Source of the DNA: Phaeodactylibacter xiamenensis
Lineage (GTDB): Bacteria; Bacteroidota; Bacteroidia; Chitinophagales; Saprospiraceae
DNA: 64,000 nucleotides
Assembly (NCBI RefSeq): GCF_000759025.1
Contig: NZ_JPOS01000079.1
Location: 124,001-188,000, forward strand
Direction of reading: 5' to 3'
The first letter of the stretch is position 1. Each line of letters opens with the position of its first letter. The notes under the pieces are model-generated. The model worked only from the letters and a program-made list of their open reading frames with translations, made no database searches and was not told where the DNA came from. This document shows positions 53,801-62,493 of this stretch, piece by piece. A program made the translations under genes and the position numbers.

Positions 53801-56800
53801 GAAGGCAGGACTGGTGAGGCAGCAGCGGAGCTAGCGCCTGTGGTACCTGCATTGTCAGCGCCTGTAATCGGACAAACTACAGCCACTGTCTGTGAAAGTG
53901 AAAGCGCGTGGATCTCCGCTACGGGAGGCCCCGCAGGAGCACAATATCAATGGTTGCAGGGAGGAAATGTCGTTTATACAGGCAGTTATTTATTACTTCC
54001 AGCAGTATCAGTGCCGCAATCTTATGAAGTACGCACAGTATATGAAGGCTGTGTGTCAGAAGAAAGCACAACCGCTGCGGTAGGCATTGATGCTGCGAAT
54101 GCTGCTTTTTCACTTTCTTCGGTTGTTCTTACAGCAGGTGATGTACTTGTGGTGGAAGCCGAGGGACCGGTCAGTGATGAGTATACCTGGGCTTTTGGGG
54201 ATGGAGAGACCGCTAGCGGGCCTTCCAACGGGCATATCTATACGTCGCCGGGTTTATATCAGGTGGAACTAACGGCTCAGACTCCGGGCGGTTGTAACGC
54301 TATGCAATCGCAATGGGTGGAAGTGTTGAGCAATCAGGGGGTCAGCCTTCAGGTCGCCATAGCCGCCGAAGCTCCGTCTTGTCCGGATGTGCCAGATGGT
54401 TCACTGACAGCCCTGGCAACAGGGGGCGAACCTCCTTATAACTTTAGCTGGAGCCATGGCGCATCTGATTCCTTGACGGAAGAGCTGTTGCCAGGTTTTT
54501 ATGGAGTAACTGTAACTGATGCGGAAGGGCAGGAGGTCACAGCTGATTATCAGCTGGAAAGCGCTGTGGGGGATTTGCCACCACCCATTGTGAACGCTCC
54601 CGCGCAGGCTTGTATGGGCAGTCCTGTTACACTGGTGGGAGTGCCTTCCTCGCCCGGAGCTACCGTGCTGTGGTATCCTACACCTACGGGAGGTTCCCCT
54701 GTTTATGCAGGCGCTGCCTATACCTTGCCTGCTACTGCTTCAGGATGGTACGCTGGCTCCGCTGTTGGCGGTTGTGTTTCAGAGGAGCGGACTGAAGCTG
54801 TCCTGGACCCGTTGGCTGTTTCTGCTACCTTTACCACAGATCCGATAAATGTGCTGCCTGGTTCGGCTATATCTTTCATTCCGGATACTTTAGGTTCGGA
54901 ATGGAACTATGACTGGACGTTTGGTGATGGGGGCAGCTCCTTTGATCAGGCACCGGTACATATCTATTCTTCCTCCGGTACGTTCCTGGCCACACTAACA
55001 GTAACAAGCCCTGAGGGATGCTCGGCGACCTTTTCCCGAAGCTTGGCAGTGGGGAATGGCCAGGCACTTGCGGTAACTTTTGAGTCCGTTTCTCCCTTCT
55101 GCGCAGAAGATGAAGACGGAGAAGTACAGGCGTTGGTAACAGGAGGCCTTGCTCCTCACACTTACAATTGGGCACATGGCCCAACCTCCGGCATAATTAG
55201 CGGTTTGTCCTCCGGTACCTACAACCTTACTGTTACAGACGCTGCAGGGAATACAGCAAACGGTGAAATCGTGCTGGAAAGCACTGTGCCGGCATTGCCT
55301 GCTCCGGTTGCCCTGACCGGGCAGGATACGTTATGTGCCGGAGAACTTGCTTTGATGTACGCTTACGACCCGGATGGGGTGGCGAGCAATTTCCTGTGGT
55401 ATAGTAGTGCTAGCGGTAATGGTTTGTTAGGCTCGGGCGCAGCTTACAGTCAACACGGGCTGAATGGCACCAGCCAGACCTTTTATGTAGAATCAGTGAG
55501 CAATGGCTGTCAAAGTCAGGAGCGCTCGGCGGTGACGTTGTACCAACAGGACCTATCCGCTGGCTTTCAGGTAAGCAGCCCGGTTGCTGCGACAGGGGAA
55601 TCGGTAGAGTTTCAGCCAGACTGGGTGGGGACAGGCTATACCTATCAGTGGTCATTTGGTGATGGTCAGGTAGCAGAGCAAGTGGCACCCGTTCATGCAT
55701 ACCAGGTACCTGGTATGTATTCGGTTGGATTGACGGTCAGCTCTCCGCAGGGGTGTACGGCTTCTGCGGTGCAGCCCAATGCAGTAAGCGTAGCCCCTGC
55801 CGGGCAGTTGAGCTTAGCCGTAGCTCTGCAACGGCCCGAGTGTGAAAGTGACAGCACCGGAGCCATCACTATAACAGAAGTCGTCAGCGGCACCCCTCCC
55901 TTCACCGTCAATTGGTCTAACGGGAGTACCGGAATGACTGCCGAGGGGCTGGCAGCAGGGGCATACGGGCTTACCCTGACTGATGCTGATGGGCTATCGC
56001 TGCAACGGCAACTGCAACTAAATCCATTGTTTAATACCCCACCTGAACCTGTCATTACGGTGCCTGGCGGTACTCCTTTATGTGCTTCGGAAAGTACGCT
56101 GTTCACGGCGACCACAGGGCAGGTTGTAGATCAGTATTGGTGGTATAATGAAGATAGCACCCTGATAGGAACGGGTAGCAACATTGCCCTCGCGCCTGAT
56201 GATACAGATTCTCTGTCCATATTTGTTCAGGCCAGCCGGGGCAGCTGTTTCTCGCCTTCTGCTTTTCTCAGCCTGGAAGTGCAGTCTCCGGAAGCTGATT
56301 TTAGTATTGAAGGTAATCTTACAGCTCAGGAAGCAGTAGTCTTTTTACCTGTGGCTAATGACCATGCCAGCTACAATTGGGATTTCGGGGATGGGCAGTT
56401 AACGGATTTAACCTCGCCAACGCATACCTTCCTGCTCCCAGGCGTTTATACCGTAGTTTTGGAAGTGTCAACTACTGAGGGTTGTACAGCCCAGCATTCT
56501 CAAGTCCTGACGATAGCTGCCCCACCTCAATTGACACTGGCTTTGTCTGTTGAACCAACACTTTGTGCATCTGGCACCACAGGAGCAATTCATGCTACGG
56601 CGCAGGGCGGTGTGCCACCCTTCACCTACGCCTGGAGCAATGGAGCAACGACTGCTTTTATTGAAGGGTTGCCTACAGGAGATTACAGCCTTACTGTTAC
56701 GGATGCTAACGGGCTGTCTGATAGCATTTCCGGTACCGTTACAAGTCTGGATACTCCTCCTCCGGCTCCTGAGATCCTGGCGAATGGTGGGGGCGTAATC

Positions 56801-57577
56801 TGCCGGGGTGAGCCTGCTTACTTCTCGGGTACGGTGCCCGGTTACCCTCAGGCTGCTGTAGAATGGTACGGCAGCCTCTCAGACGACACCCCCTTTGCTA
56901 CCGGTCCGGTGTGGGTAAGCCCGGGCTTTGAAACAGATGAGGTGATTTACACCCGAAGCAGGATAGCAGGCTGTACATCTGCATTAGTGCAGTATCCTAT
57001 CGAAGTGCAGGCACCGGAAGCTGTCTTCACGGTGAACCCCGGCCTGGATTTAGAGGAGGGTGACCTGGTACAGTTTTTGCCAACAGAGGTTTGTGGCAAT
57101 TGCAGTTACTTCTGGGAGTTTGGTGATAATGGATGGAGCACAGACCCGGCTCCTTACTACTTTTACAACCTGCCCGGTACCTTCGATGTGTCGCTGGAAG
57201 TGACGGATTCAGCCGGCTGTGTGGGGTATCAAATGGAAGAAAGCCTGGTTTCCGTTTCTGTTTGGGATGGGGTTGGAGGGGGACTGGACGAGCGTGGCAC
57301 GCCACTCGTAGGTAGCAGAGATATTGATGGGCGGGTATTCCCCAATCCTTTCCGGAGTTTTATTAATGCGACATTAAAGGTAGAGCAGCCTGGCCTGTAT
57401 CAGCTTGAATTGCTGGATGCCTACGGAAAGCAGTTGCTGAGGCGGGAGCTGATTCTCAGCGAGCAAGTGGAAAATATCCGGTTTAATCTAAATGGAGTAT
57501 CACTACCGGCGGGATTGTACTACTTGCGGCTTCAAGGGCAATACGGAGGCGCCGTGGTTAAATTGATCAGACAATAA
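47870..57577 (+). CDS. Giant (3235-aa) T9SS-secreted SprB/PKD repeat protein
   Basis: A signal peptide (TGLFIGLFFAGLLPLSAQ) is followed by one copy of the unnamed module shared with the preceding gene (TPAAYPQDMLLTGVLEIEG; GSFGNPFHI). Then about eleven units of roughly 230 aa are each built as SprB repeat (GG.PPY.Y.WSNG...), a Cys-containing Ig-like domain (GGTYCEGATVSLT...WWY), and a PKD domain (YEWDFGDG...AGVFEVEL...GC). One unit is enlarged by a 300-aa FG-GAP/VCBS-like propeller (49.97-50.87 kb) with DIDNDG, DMDGDEDTD and DINGDQLPD calcium-type loops. It ends in a T9SS type A sorting domain (GRVFPNPFRSFINATL...VVKLIRQ). It starts 18 bases after the preceding giant gene, so the two are probably co-transcribed. 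Confidence 0.88.
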   Translation: MKMATQLTGLFIGLFFAGLLPLSAQDTADRQDPGTWQVTPAAYPQDMLLTGVLEIEGIESTDTNDIVAVFWEQSNRIRGVAQPVYVPGIDRYLLSMFIYSGESPHPPADSLTFQVYDASLDKVLPAKTKVAFEADGLIGSFGNPFHIASINLQLAISAGPVLCLADTLGWAKVNISGGDPPYSLDWSTGATVDSIYHLEAGTYSLTVTEGNGFSREAQAVVENLEQEIPAPVISAAPADTLCEGQSVFLFASADGAPAADIYWYNVTGNIVEVGSFIGVTELTSTTVFSAETNLRNCLSEQTEQALFAHPAPNASFILNDNDLAIQDTLVLLPEEVVQEYDYKWIMGDGVIGDDAPYRHVYQQAGLYEVLLEVTTDAGCTATSSALVEVDELSFDLLVDITAPLCQTDTTGFITVQAVNGIPPYLYSWNTGADSRRIEHLSPGEYIVTVTDQTGTAFSDTISLQPEQWVVAPAVLGGGTYCEGATVSLTTQESLMGGLTWWYADSTGQVPFYVGNTMTLNGVADTVTFWAEARLNNCASEARTPAQVFVDAPDAGFMASALVNAPEDSIFFTAGVVDTTYSYEWDFGDGAIAQGPSVAHAFGAAGVFEVELSVVTAQGCTASEVQLINIAESSFRIVPVVSDADCPDSPTGSASLILEGGQPPYRYQWSNGASGPEATGLLPGVYTVSVTESLPFETHPLLPSFTSGDAILTDIDNDGVMNVMAGGDSLWQSHPENFHMEAVAVPLSNITHLSAIPAHESDTLLFAADSSGLRLSALRYAADTFAVEVLDAAGSEVEALLAADMDGDEDTDVVAFWGGQVRWFRQGAGNWQSQVIGAPGGNTGQLALADNGADGLADLVVGGTWGLTAYLQTAPGDFSANLLTDASVQGLWASDGSVLVLQSDGQVARYSLDTGTSEILFTAPTAAKGVWGLDMAGNGQEDILLDLGTNGTLWYESLPSGYLQRGPVGPDASGKIHSVGDINGDQLPDLLTGALQWEENRSGQGSTASTEFIVGATADNLPLPVIAGGGGYCAGSNVVLSAVAPGSEARLNWYRDSADLTPFHTGNTLVLYGVTEPQSLWVEAGYGACTSPGRTNTQITVETPLTTFHLSATGAFPGEVLTAAPDTMQTGYSYHWDWGGLGTASQVESSFQFDQPGVYEVALTVISPLGCEASASRTVVIWGSTVSLEADVVPAACNSNTGIVHLQVEGGMPPYTLAWSNGLTGLLADSLLAGQYTVTATDAVGATAQLILEVPEAPSALPVPMVSGGGTHCQDEQVTLSAFTEATAANIWWYSGPDDLTPVYVGDQLTLLGLNLDMELWAEARLDGCVSERVPVTVEVAEVNPVITVSDYSAQPGEALTFEAPAGLDYEWAFGDGEHAFGPGPHLHAYELPGSYQVWLRATNPAGCVSEVTVTVQVWAGNLALDLQAQPATCQGADDGQAQVQVVGGTPPYSIQWSEGSTGPFLNDVSAGVYTVTVTDADGYDRAAQVSIHAGSSPVAPDVIINAGSFICAGEDAWAVAYQTEGDEEVDYFWYPTAVGDEPVYVGETLFLLDVEESQTYYVEARTASGCSSSRTPVPIQVIRPNATFTTDFEVVYVNQPITFTALNLQLGQTFVYDWGDNTPDGTLSNMQHTYSEPGIYEVSLTALAVQSGCTDVQTKRIQVLGSSNAGSAQSVLQALPLSEPATCPNSASGTLSAAAIGGLPPYTYAWSNGSAEAYQVGVLPDSYTLTVTDSQGAEAFGSTVVGADDALEPPQLTVLGAQPVCPSTPVVISANGIRPGATVFWYDSPIGGDLLGQGPVLEAMAGGLPGTIYAETSLGGCTSLRTPIDVTFEMPTAAFSVIPAAPSVGQVVNIQASEPSAASFSWELGDGTSAQGSAVQHTYNEPGTYQVILTVISAGGCEVESQAFVVVSGAHSGGLSLDLEMDRPICAEDATGGLSAVVSGGTPPFNYTWNTGAANGTLTGLLPGYYAVTVSDSEGRTGEAAAELAPVVPALSAPVIGQTTATVCESESAWISATGGPAGAQYQWLQGGNVVYTGSYLLLPAVSVPQSYEVRTVYEGCVSEESTTAAVGIDAANAAFSLSSVVLTAGDVLVVEAEGPVSDEYTWAFGDGETASGPSNGHIYTSPGLYQVELTAQTPGGCNAMQSQWVEVLSNQGVSLQVAIAAEAPSCPDVPDGSLTALATGGEPPYNFSWSHGASDSLTEELLPGFYGVTVTDAEGQEVTADYQLESAVGDLPPPIVNAPAQACMGSPVTLVGVPSSPGATVLWYPTPTGGSPVYAGAAYTLPATASGWYAGSAVGGCVSEERTEAVLDPLAVSATFTTDPINVLPGSAISFIPDTLGSEWNYDWTFGDGGSSFDQAPVHIYSSSGTFLATLTVTSPEGCSATFSRSLAVGNGQALAVTFESVSPFCAEDEDGEVQALVTGGLAPHTYNWAHGPTSGIISGLSSGTYNLTVTDAAGNTANGEIVLESTVPALPAPVALTGQDTLCAGELALMYAYDPDGVASNFLWYSSASGNGLLGSGAAYSQHGLNGTSQTFYVESVSNGCQSQERSAVTLYQQDLSAGFQVSSPVAATGESVEFQPDWVGTGYTYQWSFGDGQVAEQVAPVHAYQVPGMYSVGLTVSSPQGCTASAVQPNAVSVAPAGQLSLAVALQRPECESDSTGAITITEVVSGTPPFTVNWSNGSTGMTAEGLAAGAYGLTLTDADGLSLQRQLQLNPLFNTPPEPVITVPGGTPLCASESTLFTATTGQVVDQYWWYNEDSTLIGTGSNIALAPDDTDSLSIFVQASRGSCFSPSAFLSLEVQSPEADFSIEGNLTAQEAVVFLPVANDHASYNWDFGDGQLTDLTSPTHTFLLPGVYTVVLEVSTTEGCTAQHSQVLTIAAPPQLTLALSVEPTLCASGTTGAIHATAQGGVPPFTYAWSNGATTAFIEGLPTGDYSLTVTDANGLSDSISGTVTSLDTPPPAPEILANGGGVICRGEPAYFSGTVPGYPQAAVEWYGSLSDDTPFATGPVWVSPGFETDEVIYTRSRIAGCTSALVQYPIEVQAPEAVFTVNPGLDLEEGDLVQFLPTEVCGNCSYFWEFGDNGWSTDPAPYYFYNLPGTFDVSLEVTDSAGCVGYQMEESLVSVSVWDGVGGGLDERGTPLVGSRDIDGRVFPNPFRSFINATLKVEQPGLYQLELLDAYGKQLLRRELILSEQVENIRFNLNGVSLPAGLYYLRLQGQYGGAVVKLIRQ

Positions 57578-57581
57578 AAAT

Positions 57582-58277
57582 ATGAAAGCAATGGTAACCA
57601 ATAGATTAGTGGGTTTACTCCTGCTGTTCGCCCTTGGCTGCGCAGCCTGTAATCCGGAAGGCGATAACCCAGGTGGTAATGCTGAAATCGAACTGCAAAT
57701 TGGAGGGACAGATGTTTATGAGGATACGCTGAAGTTTGGTCACGGTGCCACACTTCAAATCCCTTTTCGCATCCTGGGCAGTGAGGGCAGTACAGAATTG
57801 TCAATGTCAAGGCTCGAAGGCGGTTTGGTAATGTACGATGGGCAGGTACTGAATAACACAACCGTTGTGTTAGATTGGAGTGAGGGAGATGTTATTTTCC
57901 GCCCTTTGGAAGCCGGCGTGCACTCGTTTTTTTTAGAAGCCCGGGCGGCTTCCGGTTCTTCAAGTACTGCGGTAATCGAGATTATAGCTATGGAAAATCA
58001 ACGGCCGCAGGTCAGAGTGACTGCTGCGTGGGTTGCGGAGGCATCGCCGTACCACGTCCGCATCGATGCAGGAGAAAGCCTGGATACAGATGCGGATTGG
58101 GGTGGAAGTGTGATCGCTTACGAGTTTGACCTGATCGGGTTTTATAAAACAGTTACCTCAAGAAGTTTGCTGGATTATATTTACCCCAAACCAGGTCGTT
58201 ACCAAATCAGTGTGCGGGTGCAGGATAATGATGAAGCATGGTCTGATCCTGTTGTGATTGATGTGGAGGTGGAGTAG
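57582..58277 (+). CDS. PKD-domain lipoprotein
   Basis: A 231-aa protein starting 4 bases after the stop of the giant SprB/PKD gene. An N-terminal lipoprotein signal (LLLLFALGCAAC; C20 or C23 is the lipidated Cys) is followed by a beta-rich middle. The C-terminal PKD-like domain spans about 140-231 (VTAAWVAEASPYHVRIDAGE, FDLIGFYKT, YPKPGRYQISVRVQDNDEAW). No sorting domain. It may be a cell-surface partner or anchor for the co-transcribed giant protein; that is inferred from gene order only. Confidence 0.75.
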   Translation: MKAMVTNRLVGLLLLFALGCAACNPEGDNPGGNAEIELQIGGTDVYEDTLKFGHGATLQIPFRILGSEGSTELSMSRLEGGLVMYDGQVLNNTTVVLDWSEGDVIFRPLEAGVHSFFLEARAASGSSSTAVIEIIAMENQRPQVRVTAAWVAEASPYHVRIDAGESLDTDADWGGSVIAYEFDLIGFYKTVTSRSLLDYIYPKPGRYQISVRVQDNDEAWSDPVVIDVEVE

Positions 58278-58309
58278 AGCACACTGCCCTGCAGATGCTT
58301 CACTAGTTT

Positions 58310-58756
58310 GGAGGAAGTCCAGGTAGGCTATGTTGACGCTTACTTTGAATTTTGGGCCCATCCACAGATTACCGCTGCATGTGATGTCATTCTAGCCAAC
58401 TGCTACCCTTACTGGGGAAGCTGTCATATTGATTACAGCCTTATGCATGCCAAGCAGATGTATTATCAGGCCTTGCACGCCGGGCAGGGCAAGAAAGTGA
58501 TAATTACCGAAACCGGTTGGCCCAGTCAGGGCACGGCACTCAATGATGCAGCGCCTGCTCACCACAATGCGCTGCGCTACTTCCTCAATATTCAGCAGTG
58601 GGCCCGGCAGGACAATATCGAGGTCTTCTACTTCTCTCCTTCGACGAGCCCTGGAAAGGCTCACCGGACCCCAATGAGCCGGAGAAACATTGGGGCTTGT
58701 TCCGGGTGGATCGGTCGCCTAAGCTCGTGGTGCAAGGTCTGCTGACTGGCCGATGA
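58310..58756 (+). pseudogene. Chimeric GH17 remnant made from two operon genes
   Basis: From about 58317 to 58636 this matches nucleotides about 33648-33970 of the GH17 gene at 33168 (VGYVDAYFEFWAHPQITAAC ... ITETGWPSQGTALNDA ... NIQQWARQDNIEVFYF), with the last 84 bases identical. From 58638 it matches the last 110 bases of the GH17 gene at 34062 (FDEPWKGSPDPNEPEKHWGL and onward), but shifted by one base, so the first frame ends in nonsense (PSTSPGKAHRTPMS). The N-terminal half of the enzyme, including the acid/base GNE motif, and a start are missing. It is a non-functional mosaic. Confidence 0.85.
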
Positions 58757-58819
58757 AAAAGGGGCTGGTCTGGCCCTTTGAAATCGAACACACGGCAAAA
58801 GCACAGGTTGGAAAAGTTA

Positions 58820-60439
58820 ATGACCAGAATAAAACTATCGAAAACCTTTTTGCTGATTGCCTTCCTGGTAGCTTGTACACTGGGGGTCGGGGTGTTTTAT
58901 ATTTTACCTTCCTGGGTGGAGCACAAAATTCAGCAGGCTGCCGGGAACAGTCAGGTTGCCCTTTCCTATGACAAAATGGAAGTCAGCATCATTCGGCGGC
59001 AGGTGTCCTGTTTTGGTATGGAGGTGAAGGGCGATTTGCAGACCGCATCGGGGCGATGGGCCTTTCAGTATCAGGTCAAAGCCCTGCATGTCCGCCAAAT
59101 CCGATGGCTGAAATTGATTCATTCCACTTTTCATGTTTCGGAGGTGAAATGGGAGGCTCCACAGATAAACTTGGAAAGGGACACTTCCGGCAAGGTCAGG
59201 GCAGATACGACTTCCGGGCAATCTGGCAAACAATTCCGCTTTGAAATCGGCCGGCTTTACGCACAAAACGGGCAGTTTATTTACACCAATTCCCAGGACA
59301 CCACCGCCCGCGCAACCATAGATACCTTTTCGCTAGCAATTGGTGGGATCGCTTATCAGTCAGGGGAGGGACTTTCGTCAAAGGTGGCTGACTACCTCTC
59401 CTTCAACCTCCGGAGCTGTAAAATGCCGGACCGGGCGTTTTTGCACCAAATTTCCCTGTAGCAGCTCTCAGGGGATAGCCGGGACAGCACCCTCAAGCTC
59501 AAAGCCCTATCTGTTCAATCTTTGCATGGCGCCAATGATTTTGCCCGGCAAATGGACTACCGGAAGGGGCGCTACGCGCTGCAATTGCCGGCGCTACAGG
59601 TGGAAGGGCTGGGCTATAAAGCACTACTGCGAGACAGCCTCCACGCCCACTCCCTTACGCTGGAATCTCCTCAGCTGCGCGTGGTGATGGACAAGCGGGT
59701 GCCCCATGATTCTACCCGTCAGAAGTCTTTGCCGCATAACCGGCTGTCAGACTTGGGCAGGAGCGTGAGGATTAATAAAATCCTGCTACGCAGAGCGGAT
59801 ATTCAATATGCAGAGCTTTACGCCGGCCAGGAGGAACTTGGAACAGTAGATTTTAAAGATTTGAACGCTGATATCCATACAGTTGGGAACGATGCAGATC
59901 TAAGTCCTATAACCCTTGAACTAGAATGCTCCTTTTACGGAGAAGCGCCTCTTTATTTATCAGCACAGTTCCCCATCAATGACCCCGGCGCGCCCTTTCG
60001 GTACAATGCCCGGCTGGAACAGTTCCCGTTGCCCAGAGCGAATGCCATTCTGGCGGAGGCAGCAGGCTTTCGTTTTAAAAGCGGTATGGTCGATGAGCTT
60101 ACCCTGAACGCTGTGGCTAATGCACAGCAGGTAGAAGGAGAAATGCGGTTTTTTTATAAAGACTTGGATATCCAGTACCTGGACAGCGACTCCAAACTGG
60201 TGAAAAAAATACTAAATGGGGTGGTGGAAGGGTTAGCATTCCCTCAGGAAAACCTGGCGGGCGGCAAGCACCGTTTGGGAAAAATCCATGCTGACCGTGA
60301 CGACAGCCGCTCTGTTTTTCATTATCTATGGCGGTCTGCTTTGTCGGGCATCAAATCTACCATACTGCTCAACCTGGTTTTGCCCGAGGCGTTAAAACAT
60401 ACTAAGGTTGAGCCGGAGGAGGACGGCTTGAGGCACTAG
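58820..60439 (+). pseudogene. AsmA/DUF748-like envelope protein with one in-frame stop
   Basis: Two open stretches, 58820-59458 and 59462-60439, lie in the same frame and read as one protein of about 539 codons split by a TAG at 59459-59461 (ISL-stop-QLSGDSRDSTLKLKALSVQS). There is a single N-terminal membrane helix (FLLIAFLVACTLGVGVFYILP). The body alternates beta-strands like AsmA/DUF748 proteins, which span the envelope and help move lipids (FEIGRLYAQNGQFIYTNSQD; ISKILLRRADIQY-like NKILLRRADIQYAELY). The ATG at 58820 is chosen because it opens the basic MTRIKLSKTF leader. A C-to-T change of a CAG would create the stop. Either a recent nonsense mutation or a sequencing error. Confidence 0.7.
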
Positions 60440-60507
60440 TGTTTGCGCGCTATATTCCACCTCAGTTTTTTGTCTTATCTTCAGCGGGCAACCAATACGA
60501 TGCCTAA

Positions 60508-62340
60508 ATGCTACGATTCAGAACCATAGTGCTTGCTGCCCTGATCAGCTTCCTGGCTGCTGCCAGTGTTTTTGCACAAACCAAGCCTGTATTCAAGGAT
60601 GGCGAAGCTCAGATTGTACCCGCCTTCGAAAATGCAGACGAATGGATACGCCACGACCTCTGGGTGGAAACCACCTTCGACACCGATGGCGATGATAAGC
60701 CGGACCGCATGCATGTCGCTGTGACCCGCCCAAAGCAAACGGAAACGGAAGGGCTGAAACTGCCCGTCGTTTATGTATCCAGTCCTTATTTTGCCGGTGT
60801 AGCGCCAGATGTGGAGGGCTTGTTCTGGAATGTACGGCATGAGCTGGGGGAGATAGGCCCGGAGCGGGCACACCCTGAGGTGGAAATGCGTGTGGACCGC
60901 CCCATTATCTCCAACTCCCATATCCGTACCTGGGTGCCGAGGGGGTATATTGTGGTGCACTCTTCCTCTCCGGGCACAGGCTTGTCACAGGGGGCGCCCA
61001 CAGTTGGGGGCGACAATGAGTCTTTAGCGCCCAAAGCAGTCATCGACTGGCTCAATGGACGGGTAAAAGGTTACACTACGCCCGATGGCGATGAAGAAGT
61101 GGAAGCCTACTGGTCGACCGGCAAAGTAGGCATGACCGGGACTTCCTACAATGGGACCCTCCCTCTGGCCGCTGCCACCACCGGCGTGGATGGGTTAGAG
61201 GCCATCATTCCCATTGCGCCCAATACCTCTTACTACCATTACTACCGCAGCAACGGGCTGGTGCGTTCTCCGGGGGGCTACCTGGGCGAAGATATAGACG
61301 TGCTCTATGATTTCATCCACAGCGGCAATCCGGAGAAGCGGGCCTATAATAACGCCACCGTGCGCGATCAGGAAATGAAAGCAGGCATGGACCGTCAAAC
61401 CGGGGATTACAATGACTTTTGGGCGGGCCGCGACTACCTCAATGATATGGAGCCGATGAAAGCGGCCCTATTGATGTCGCATGGCTTCAACGACTGGAAT
61501 GTCATGCCGGAGCATAGCTATCGCATTTATAAAGCAGCCAAAGAGAAAGGGCTGCCTGCGCAGATTTACTACCATCAGGCCGGGCACGGCGGCCCACCAC
61601 CCATGCGGATCATGAACCGTTGGTTTACCCGCTACCTGCATGGCGTTGACAATGGGGTAGAGGACGACCCCGTAGCCTGGATTGTCAGAGAGGAGGATGA
61701 AAACAGCAACCCCACGCCCTACGAGGATTATCCGAATCCGGCAGCGGAAGCGGTTACTTTTTACCTGAAGGGTGGCGCACCGGGGCAGGGGGCACTGCAA
61801 CTACAGCCCGCCAAAAAGCCCGGGCAGGAAACGCTGACCGATAACTTCTCCTTTGATGGCAGAGCCCTTGCACAAGCCGAGTACACTAACCACCGGCTGA
61901 TGTACGTCACGCCGGAGCTGAAAGAAGACCTGCACCTTTCCGGAGTCCCCCGCGTGACCATCCGCCTGTCGAGCAGCAAGCCCGCAGCGAACTTGTCCGT
62001 ATGGCTGGTCTCCCTGCCCTGGGAGGAAGGCCGCCGCACCAAAATCACCGACAACATCATCACCCGCGGCTGGGCAGACCCGCAGAACCACGCCTCCATT
62101 CGCGAAAGCGAGCCCCTGAACCCCGGGCGGTACTATACCGTTTCCTTTGATCTTCAACCGGATGATCAGGTTATTCCCGCTGGTCAACAGATTGGGTTGA
62201 TGATTTTCTCCTCCGACCGGGATTTTACGCTTTGGCCAGACCCGGGTACCGAGCTGACCGTAGACCTGGAAAAGACGAAGCTGGTGCTACCGGTTGTGGG
62301 CGGCGAAGCGCAGGTTAGAAAGGGAATGGGGGAGGAGTAA
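60508..62340 (+). CDS. Secreted Xaa-Pro dipeptidyl-peptidase (S15 family)
   Basis: A 610-aa alpha/beta-hydrolase with signal peptide (IVLAALISFLAAASVFAQ). Catalytic triad visible: S213 in GMTGTSYNGT, D329 in HGFNDWNV and H360 in QAGHGGPP. The C-terminal beta-jelly-roll domain of S15/CocE-type enzymes is present (LHLSGVPRVTIRLSSSKPAA ... LNPGRYYTVSFDLQPDDQVI). The entry DLWVETTFDTDGDDKPDRMH is typical of PepX-like proteins. It should release Xaa-Pro dipeptides from peptides in the periplasm. CocE-type esterase activity is a weaker alternative. It is a single gene. Confidence 0.85.
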   Translation: MLRFRTIVLAALISFLAAASVFAQTKPVFKDGEAQIVPAFENADEWIRHDLWVETTFDTDGDDKPDRMHVAVTRPKQTETEGLKLPVVYVSSPYFAGVAPDVEGLFWNVRHELGEIGPERAHPEVEMRVDRPIISNSHIRTWVPRGYIVVHSSSPGTGLSQGAPTVGGDNESLAPKAVIDWLNGRVKGYTTPDGDEEVEAYWSTGKVGMTGTSYNGTLPLAAATTGVDGLEAIIPIAPNTSYYHYYRSNGLVRSPGGYLGEDIDVLYDFIHSGNPEKRAYNNATVRDQEMKAGMDRQTGDYNDFWAGRDYLNDMEPMKAALLMSHGFNDWNVMPEHSYRIYKAAKEKGLPAQIYYHQAGHGGPPPMRIMNRWFTRYLHGVDNGVEDDPVAWIVREEDENSNPTPYEDYPNPAAEAVTFYLKGGAPGQGALQLQPAKKPGQETLTDNFSFDGRALAQAEYTNHRLMYVTPELKEDLHLSGVPRVTIRLSSSKPAANLSVWLVSLPWEEGRRTKITDNIITRGWADPQNHASIRESEPLNPGRYYTVSFDLQPDDQVIPAGQQIGLMIFSSDRDFTLWPDPGTELTVDLEKTKLVLPVVGGEAQVRKGMGEE

Positions 62341-62422
62341 CTTTGGCAGCTTCCTGAAAAGCGTTGACCATTTATTTTGCAATGTCCGAAAAGGGTTGTT
62401 GAAACCACGCATTATTTGTTAT

Positions 62423-62475
62423 TGATCGTGAAAAAAGCTGGGCACTTAATGATCGTGAAAAACGTTTTATTTTTG
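62423..62475 (+). promoter_or_regulatory. Direct repeats and -7 element before the toxin-antitoxin pair
   Basis: Two exact copies of tgatcgtgaaaaa (62423-62435 and 62450-62462, 27 bases apart start to start) lie just upstream of TATTTTTG (62468-62475), a full match to the -7 consensus, 19 bases before the antitoxin ATG. The arrangement fits an operator for autoregulation by the antitoxin or toxin-antitoxin complex. Not tested. Confidence 0.4.
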
Positions 62476-62493
62476 GATTAAAAAATACCACAG

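Noticed and set aside
59459-59461. TAG as a recoded sense codon
   Set aside because: Other genes here end at TAG in the expected place (rlmK, the acyl-CoA dehydrogenase, the last GH17 gene), so TAG is an ordinary stop.
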